NCBI GenBank assembly: GCA_031276865.1
Contig: JAISMF010000101.1
Span: 1 to 64,000, forward strand
Source: Deltaproteobacteria bacterium
GTDB lineage: Bacteria > Desulfobacterota > Desulfarculia > Adiutricales > Adiutricaceae
Direction of reading: 5' to 3'
DNA: 64,000 nucleotides
The translations under genes and the position numbers were made by a program. Below the pieces are notes generated by a model that worked only from the letters and a program-made list of their open reading frames with translations, made no database searches and had not been told where the DNA came from. Shown here piece after piece: positions 38,801 to 47,800 of this stretch (position 1 is the first letter of the stretch; each line of letters opens with the position of its first letter).

Positions 38801-41800
38801 GCGCTCGCCTCCGGCGCCCTGGCGGCCTTGATCGACCCCTCCCTGGATCCGAAACTCCTCCGCCGACGGCTCGAGCGTTTAAAGCCCGACCTCGCGGTGG
38901 CCTCCGGGGCCCCGGGGTCCTCGCCGCTGGGGGCGGCGGCGGAGGCGCTGGGGATCCCGGTTTTGGATTACCTGGGTAGGCCGGCGGGCCCGGGAGCGCC
39001 GGCCGCGGGCGAAAACCGGAAGCCTTCCGAAGGTTTCGCGGGCGCCCTCCTATCCCGCCTCCCGGAGCTTTCCGCCGACGCCTTGATAATTTTTCCGGAC
39101 GGCGCCCCCGGAAAGGGGGGGGGTCCGGACGAAGTTTCGGACTCGCCGGGGACGCGGGTCTCCCACCTGGCCCTCAGGAAGGCCGTGGACGTTTTGGAGG
39201 GCTTTCTCTCCCCCCGCCGGGGGGAGGGCTTCCTCCCGTCCGCCCTCCCGGGGGCCCCGGGCTTCGCCTTGGAGATCTTGTTTTCCGTCTTCAGCGGCCT
39301 CGACCTTTATCTGCCGGAGCTTTCCGCGAAGAGCGTCTCCGCCCTGCGGGAGGCCGCCTTGAAGCGCGGGCCGGCGTTGATTTCCGTCCCCCGGGCGGGG
39401 CTTTTCCCCCTTCTCCTGGGCGAGCTCCCCCGGGAAACCCGGATCGTCTGGACCCTGGGAGGGGACCCCCCCTTCGCCGAACCCGCTCCGGAAACCCGGG
39501 CGGCCCTTTTTCGGGGGCGGGAGGATCTGCGGATCGTTTCTTTTTACGGGGAGCCGGAGGCCGGGTTCGTCAGCCTGGCGGACGCCCCGCGCGCGGGGCG
39601 TCCGCCCGACTCCCTGGGGGAGCCCGTCTTGAACTCCCCGGTCTGGGTCTTGGAGCGGGGCCCGGCGGGCCCCCGGGTGCTGGGCTCCGGCGTCCCGGGC
39701 GAGCTGGCCCTGGGGGGCGGATCCGTTTCCGTCCCTCCCGCCGGCCGCGAAGGGGACGGGGGGAGCTTCATTCCGGACCCCATGAAGGACCTCTCCCCTT
39801 CCGCCTGGCGCTCGGAGAGGCTTTTTTTAAGCGGCCTCAAGGCGAGGCGGCGTCCGGACGGGCGTTACGATTCCCCGGGGCCGGTCGGGGGGGCTTTTCG
39901 GGGACGCCGGGGCCTCTCCGGCCGCGGTGGGGCCCTGGCCGAGGCGCTCTTAAGCGGAATTCCCGGGGTGGCGGCCGCCAGGATCGTGGAAATCGACTCG
40001 AACCGGACGGGCCGGGCGGCTCCGGCGGAGGGGGGGGCCCCGATCGCCCCGGCGGACGCAGGCGGAAAGGCCCTCGTGGGCGTCCTTTTGACCGTTCCCG
40101 GACTGTTGGACCCGCCGGAGGACCCCCGGGCCCTAAGGAGGCTGGAAAACGATTGTCTGGAGAGGATATCCTCCGGGCTGCGCCCGGCGGACGTCCCCGC
40201 GCGGCTGATCTTTTCGCGGGAGTTCCCCCTGGACGCCCGGGGGGGGATCGACTGGGAGGCCTTGCCGCCGCCGCCCCCGACGCCCCCCGGCTGGGACGAG
40301 GCGGAGAACCCCGCCGAGCGCTCCCTCCTAGCCGCCCTCCGGGAGGTCTTGGGGGGCGCGGAGGCGATCCCCCTAAGCCTCTCCTTTGGCCGTCTGGGCG
40401 GAGACTGTCTCGCGGCCCTCCAGGTCTCCCGGCGGCTCCGTCGCGCGGGCTGGATCCTCGCGCCCATGAAACTCCAGCGGGCGGCGGATTTGAAATCCGC
40501 GGCCCGCGCCATGCGCCCCCTCGAAGGACCCGGGGGCCCCGGCGGACCCGGGGGACCCGGCGGACTCGAGGGGACGGGCGGACTCGCCGGCCCCGGGGGA
40601 CCGGGCGGCCCCGGCGGGGCGGAGGGGGGTCCGGATTCCGGCGGCCCTTCCGCGGCCGCCGGCGCAAAGCGGCCCGGGGCCGAAGGGAGGGTCCGCGGTC
40701 CCTCTTTCGGGGGCGGAGCGGGGCCTTTCTCCGGCTCCCCGCCCCTGGGGGCGGGGAGCCGGAGGAGGCCCGTTAAAAGCCATCCTCCGAGCCCCCACGT
40801 GGTATCCATCCTGCGGGCGGAAAGCCGGAAAGGGGCCTTTTTCCGCCGGAGGCTCTACCAGGCGCCCGTAAGCTTCGACTCGGTGCGCCTCGAGGAGAGG
40901 GTGCGGCTCCTGGAAAGGCGCCACGAGACCCTGCGGACCTTTTTCAGCTCCGCGGACGGAAGGCTCACGGCGCGGGTGGCGGCGGAGGGGGGGGTCACCT
41001 TCACCCACACGCCCTTGACCGGCCTCCCCCCGGAGGCCGCCCTGGCGGAGGCGAAAAGATTCGGGGAGCGCTTGCGGGAGTCCGGCCAGGTCTCCTTCGG
41101 GGCGGAAAGCCTCTTCCGCCTCGACCTCTTCGAGGCCGGCGGGGGGCTCTCCTACCTGCTGGTCCATCACTCCCGAAGCGTCCTGGACGATCGCTCCCTC
41201 AAAATCCTTTTAGAGGAGCTCCTAAGCGGGCGGATCCCCAAAGGCCCCGCCGGCGACCCCGCCTCCCATTTCCGCTCCCCCCCCAAGGACGGCCGGGCCT
41301 TTTTCCGGGAGAACTTCCAGGGCGTTCGGCACCTTTCCCCGCTCTTTCCCCCGGCGCTGGGGCCCCCCGAGGCCCCGGGCCCGGGGCTCTTTTTGGCCCG
41401 GGAACTGGATCCGGCGCTTTTCCGGAAGCTCAAAAACTCCGCCCGCAACACCCGCCTCCACCCCTCGCTTTTCCTGGAGGCGGCCTTCGCTCTGGCCTTG
41501 ATACGCTTAAGCGGTTTTTCCCACGCCGCCTATCTCTCTTCGTGGGACCCCCGCCCCGGACCTTCCCGAGGAGTCCTCCCGCTTTCCCAGCTCGAAAATC
41601 CGGTTCCGGTGATCGCGAGGTTTCCGCCGGAGGCCCTTTTACGGGATCTCCCCGGGATCTTGGACGTCTACCGCCGGGCCGCGGAGCCCTACGCCCGGGG
41701 TTCCCGCGGGGTTTTAAACTCCCTGGGCCTCGACTTCGGGGATCTTTCCTTCCGGACGGAGGAGCCGCCCCGGATCGTCCTTCCGGAGTGTCAAGCCGAG

Positions 41801-44800
41801 GAGATCCCCCTGGACCCCGACCCCTTCACGCCCTTCGAAATGGAGTTTCGGGGCGTCCTGAAGGAGAGGTCGGCCGCGCTGGAGATCCGCGCCTCGCCCC
41901 GGCGCTTCGCCCCCGGGCCCTTATCCGACTTTTTACAATCGGCGCTGGATTTACTCGGGGCCCTGCTCCACTCCCCCCGCCGCCGGGTGGCGGACCTTCT
42001 CGCCGGCGCCGGAAAGACTTCCGGCGCCGGCCTCGCTTTCGGGGCCGCCGACCCCCCCCCCGGGGGGGGCGTTTTTCCGGCCGCGGACTCGCGGGGCCCC
42101 GCTGCGGCCGCGGCGGATCCTCCGCCCGCCTCCCCCGCCTTTTTGGCGCCGGACGACCCGGGAAGGGGTCCGGACTATTCGCCCCTGGGGGATCTCCCCC
42201 CCCTGGAGACCGCGACCGTCAAGTCCTCCTTCGTCCACTCCGCCTCTCCGGCCCTTGAGGCCGAGGGTTTTTCTTTGGACCACGGCGCCTTGGAAGGGTT
42301 CATAGACGATCTGGTGGAGCGGATCTGCGAAAGCTTCCCCCGCGATCCGAGAAGGCTCCCCCGGGCGGGGGTCCTCCTCCCCTACGGGGCCCGGGGGGTG
42401 TCCGCGGCCCTCGCGGTTTTGCGTTCCGAGGCCGTCCTTCTGCCCCTGGACCCCGGCTGGGGGGACGGGGCCTTGAAAGAGATCCTGGACCGCGAGGAGC
42501 CCCTCGCGGTGATTGGCGCCGGGGGATCCCGGGAAAGGCTGCGGGGCCTGGGATACCGGGGCGCCTGGGTGGACTTCGACGACTTTCTCGCCTCCCCCGC
42601 GAAAAGGACGCTCCCCGACTCCGAGCGCTTCGACCGTTTGGTGCTCCTGCAGTTTCTGGACTCTCCGGAGCCGGAGAACCGCACCGTCGCCATCCTCCAC
42701 CGCCTCCAAGAGGCCCCCCGGGGCCCGGAGGGCCCCGGGGGCTCCCCGGCCGCGGAGCCCGGCCGAAAGACCCTCCGTCCCCGCTATCTGAGCTACGCGA
42801 ACGCCTTGACGCGGATAGGCTCCGCGAAGGCCCTCTTCCCCCTCCCCCCGGGGGGGCGGGTCCTTTTACGCCCCTCGTCCGGGTGGGAAAGGCTCTTCAC
42901 CGAGGCCCTGCCGGCCCTGGTCCAAGGGGCCCTGCTCCGCGAGTTTCCGGAGGATGGAGGGGGGGCGGACTTGGAGGGCCTCTGCTCCTTCATCCGCGAC
43001 GAATCCGTCGCCTTCGCCTGGCTTCCGGCCGAGGACGGCCGGAAGCTTTTGAACCGCTCCGATCTGCCGAGCCTCTCCTTTCTCGTCTTGAGCGGCTCCT
43101 CCCCGGGGACCCTCTATCCGGGCCGGGCCGGGCTGAAAACCCTCTACTGCTACGACGCCCCGGGTTTTCCGGCGCTTTATTCGGACCTGGACGGAGCGGC
43201 GGAACCCGCCCCCCCCGGGGGGCGGCCGGCCTCCTCCGTCAGGGTTTCGGTGGAGGGCGGAAACGGACTTCCCCTTCCCCGCTACGGCATGGGGCGCCTG
43301 GTCTTCTCCGGACCCTTGGTGGATTCGGAGGAGGGCCTCTTCCACGTCCCCCTCCGCCTCAAAAGGGCGGAGGACTACTACGAGCTCCCCCCCGGGGCGG
43401 AGGAGCCCGGCCCTCGGCGCGAATCCGAAGGCTTGGAGGACGCCTCCCCGGGCGGAGGCGGACATGGCGGAGGCTTTGGCGCCGGCGCCGGCCCCGGGCC
43501 GCCGGAGGAGGGATCCTTTGGCGGGGAGGGCGGCCTCTTTCCGGCTTTCCCGGGGGACTTTTCCGCCGCCCCGGCCCCGGGGGACGGGGCGCCGGGGCCT
43601 TCCCCGCCGGAAGGGGGGACGCTTAGCGGGATGGAGGACGAGGGAGGCCCCGGCGAAGGCCCCCCGGCCGCGGGACCCGAGCTTTTAAGCCGCGTGGGCG
43701 ATCTGAACCGCGAGCCCTCCCGCTCCTTTTTCCGGGGGGACATGGGCTATCTGGACGGGGAGGGCTGTTTCCGGATCATCTCGGGGGACGTTCTGCCGGC
43801 CCTGCGGGGGAGGATCTTCTCCCCCGCCCTCCTGGAGAGCCGGATCTTCAACCGCTCGCTTTTGAAAAACTTCCGCCTGGAGACCCTGCGGGAGCCTTTT
43901 TCCGGCGACTCCCTCGCCGAGGAGCCTTTTGTGGAGAGTCTGGTTTTACGGCTCTTCAAGGGCGGAGGCGGCTTCGGGGAGGGGGATTTTTCCCGGGAGC
44001 TTTCCCGGCTGCGTTTGGACATGGCGGAGACTCTGCCTTTGTGGCTTCTCCCCTCCCGGGTTCTGGGCGGGCCCCCCCCCTCCGGCGGAGGGGAGTCCGG
44101 GGGCGCCGCGGCGCCCTCGGACTCCGATCCCGCCGGAAACGCCTCCCCCGAAAAGGCGGGATCCGTCCGGGAGCGCGTCCTGGAGATAATCCTCGAAGGC
44201 TGGGAGCTATTTCTGGAGGGGAAGGGCGAAAGGGACAAACCCTTCTATCTGGGGGGCCTGACCGAGGACTCGGCCTTCCTTCTGGAGCGCTTCCTGCGCT
44301 CTCGGGGCGTGCCCGCGGGGGCGGCCGAGATCTTCGCGCGCGCGAATCCCCTGGATCTGGCGGCCGCGATGGAGAGGCATCTGGAATTCGGCCTGCCGGA
44401 CCATCCCCCCGCTCCCCGCTTCGGGGAGGATCCCCCCCGCGGGGAAGGGGGGCCTTCCCTTTCTTCGCCTGGGGAGGCTTCGTCTTCCTTGGACGGGGAG
44501 GCTTTTTCTTCCTTGGACGGGGAGGCTTTTTCTTCCTTGAACGAGGAGGCTTTTTCTTCCTTGAACGGGGAGGTTTCATCTTCCTTGAACGAGGAGGCTT
44601 TGTCTTCCTTGGAGGGGGAGGCTTCGCCTCCCTTGGGCGAAGAGGCTTCATCTTCTTCGGACGAGGAGGCTTCGCCTCCCTTGACGGGGGAGGCCGCGGA
44701 TTTTTCAGCGCCGCCGCGGCCGTCGGATTCCGACATCCCGCCCGATCTTTCCCATCTCCTCCTCTCCGACCTGGGCTCCCTCGATACCGCGCCCGCGGAC

Positions 44801-47800
44801 TCGCGCGACGAAAAGGGGGCGGGGCGCCTTTCTTCCGGAGCCGAGCCCTTCGGCCCCGCGGGGCCTCCGGCGGGGGAGGGGTCCGTGGCGGCCCGTCGGG
44901 GCGCCGCTCCGGACGAGGGGGCTTTTTCCGCCTTCAGCCCCCTCCAGGAGGATGCCGCCTTAAGAATTATGGAAAACGGGTCCGTCTCCGGCGAGCTTTT
45001 CATCGAGAGCGCCGATCTGAAAAGCCTTCCGGACCCGGGGGAGGTGGAGGAGCTTTGGAAATCCCTCTGTTTAAATAGACCGGAACTGCGGGCGGTGGTT
45101 TCCGGCGGAGGGGCGGAGCCCCTCCGCCTCGCCTTCGACGGAAAGCCGCCGGGCTTTTCTTTCCTGGACCTTTCCGCCCCGCCGGAAGGCGATCTGGCGG
45201 AGGAGGCCTTGTGGGGGAGGATTTCCGCCGCCCTCGCCCCGGAAAACGGGGACGATCCCTTGAGAAGCGGCCCCCTCGTCAAACTCGTCCTCCTGCGGCT
45301 CAAAGGCGGCGCTTCCCGCCTGGCGATCGTTCGCTCCCTGGCGCTTCCCCCGCCGGAGGACTCCGGAGAGCTCCTAAGCTCGCTTTTGGCGCTCTTGTCC
45401 GAGCGCGCCGCCCCGGCGGGGTTCGAGGGCGCCGGAGGCTTTTTGGCGGATTTGGCGGAGCTTTTCGCCGGCGACTTAAGGGATCCGGAGGCGGAAATTC
45501 CCCCGCCCTCCGGCGCCGCTCTAGGCGGAGAGGCCGGAGAGGGCCGGGACTCCGGCGGCGGGGGCTCGGAGCCCCCCCCGCCGGAGGATTGGGAGCTTCC
45601 GCCCCTTTTCACCGCCTTTCCGGAAGAAGGGGGATCCCGCGCGCGGGATTTTTCGCGGGCGGAGATTTTTCCGCAAGGGGGGGATCCGGACGTTTTCGGC
45701 TTCACCCTCCCGGAGGCCTTTAAGGGCTCGCGGGGGGCCTTTTTCGCCGTCTCCTGGGCTCTCGCGTTGAAAATATTCAAAGACGCCCCCGGGGCGGCTT
45801 TCCCGCTTTTCGTCCCGGGTTTTCCCGGGGCGTCCCCCGGGGCTTCCGGCTCGGTTTTACGGAGCGGGATCTTCCTTTCGGGAACGCTCCCGCGGGAGTC
45901 CTTCCGCGCCGCGGTTTTCCGGGCGGAGGCCTTCCTCCGGAAGCTCCGGCGGGGCGTTTCCGCGTCCGCTTTCGCCCCCTCCGCCCGCGAGCGGACGGAT
46001 CCCCGCGAAGTCTTTCCCGGGGGCGCCCTTTTTCTCGAAACCGACTGGGAAAAAACCCTGGACCATCCCGGCGGTCCCTTGGGCGTTTCGGGGCGCCGCC
46101 GCCGGATCCTTTCCGGCGGCCCCTTGTCCCTGCGCCTGGAAAGGGGGGGGCGGGCCTTTCTGGAACACGTTCCGGCCTATTTCCGAAAGGGCGAGACGGA
46201 GGCCCTTCTTTCGCTTTTCAGGGGGGTTTTACGGGCGGCCGCGGCGGATCCGGACAAGAGGCTGGGGGATTTCGCCCCCGCCCCGGCGGACCTTCGGGCA
46301 GAGTCTCCGCGCGCGGCCTCCCCGAAGGCCTCCCTGGGATCCCCCGCCCTCGCGGATCTGATCAAGCGCAGGCTGGAGAAGGCCCCGGACGGCCCGGGGC
46401 TCTCGGTTCTGGGGCCCGACGGCGAAAGGACGGAAAGCCTGCCCCTGCGGGCCCTGGGCGAAAGGGCCCTGGAGCTTTCCCTGGTTCTCGCTAAAGCCGG
46501 AGCGGGTCCGGGGAGGATGGCCGCCCTCGTCTGCCCTCCCGGGGGCGAATGGTTTTCCTTGTTTTTCGCCCTGCTGCTCGCCCGGAGCGCCGTTCTTTTG
46601 GTGGACCCGCGGGCGGGGGAATCCGGCGTGGGAAGGATCCTTTCGGGCCTCCGGCCCTCCCTCGCCTGCGCCCCCGATTCCCTTTTCAACTCGCTTTCGG
46701 CCTATTTCGGGCCCAAAATCCTTTTGGATCGGGACGGTTCGACGCAAACGCTCCCCGGAACGGAAGAGCGGGCGCCGAAGCTTCCGCCGGACGCGCGGCT
46801 GGTTCGTCCCGGACCCCTTTCGGGGAACCCCGCCGACGCCTTCGTCTTCGGGGAGGGCGGGATTGTCAAGGCCGCCGGGAGCCTTGGCTCGGCCTTGAAC
46901 TTAAAAGGGGACGACCGCGTCCTCGTCGGCTCGCCCCTCCTCCCCGGGGGGGCGGCGGAAATTCTCGCGGTCTTTTTCGCCGGGGCCTCCCTGAGCCTTC
47001 CCGGGGACTTCGGGGCTTCGACGGGAAGCTATTTGCGGCTCTGCGCCGAAAAAGACGGCGCGACCCGCGTTTTCCTCCCCCTGGCCCTGGCCGGGGAGTT
47101 TCAGGCGTGTCCGCCCCCTTCCGGACTCCGGTCGCTCACGGCCGCGGGGGGGAGCCCGACGCTTTTGAAAAAGGCCGGCTACGCCGTTTTCAGCGAGTTT
47201 CGCCTCGGCGCTTTCCCGGGCGCCTCGCTGCGGGGCCGCGCGGGTGAAAGCGGGCTTTATCCGTCCCTCTTTCCGGCGGAGGGGGCGGAGGCCTTGATCC
47301 TGGACCGGGCGGGAAGACCCAGGCCCCGGGGCCTCGCCGGAGAGCTGTGGCTCTCCGGCGCGGACCCGGGCCTCTCCTTGTCCGAAGCCGTAAGGGAGGG
47401 GGTCGCCCCGGACGAGCCCGCGTCCGGGGGCCGGAGGCCGTTTAAGACCGGCTGGCGCGCCCGGGCGCTTCCCGACGGGGGCGTGGAGATATTGGGCGCG
47501 GCCGGACGCCTCGGGAACTTTTCCGGCTTCGAGCCGCCGACGCCCCTTTTGGAGGCGAAATACAGGGACTTTCCCGGAATTCGGGATCTGTCGATCCTCC
47601 CCGGAACCGTGGGCGGCGCCCGCGCCCTGGTCTGCCACCTGATTTTGGAGCGGAGCCACCTTTTAGGCGCTCCAAAGCGCCCGGCGGAGGCCCGGGAAGG
47701 GGCCGGGGCGGCCCCCGATCCCTCTTTTCCGGCGCCGCCGGAAACCGCGGACGACTCCGTCCCCCTGGAGACTTTGGAGATAGAGGACGCGGGCCCGCCG

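Noticed and set aside
26872-47675. Many long minus-strand and off-frame ORFs inside the NRPS-like gene
   Set aside because: They are Arg/Gly/Pro-rich shadows of a GC-rich coding strand, without ribosome sites or domains.
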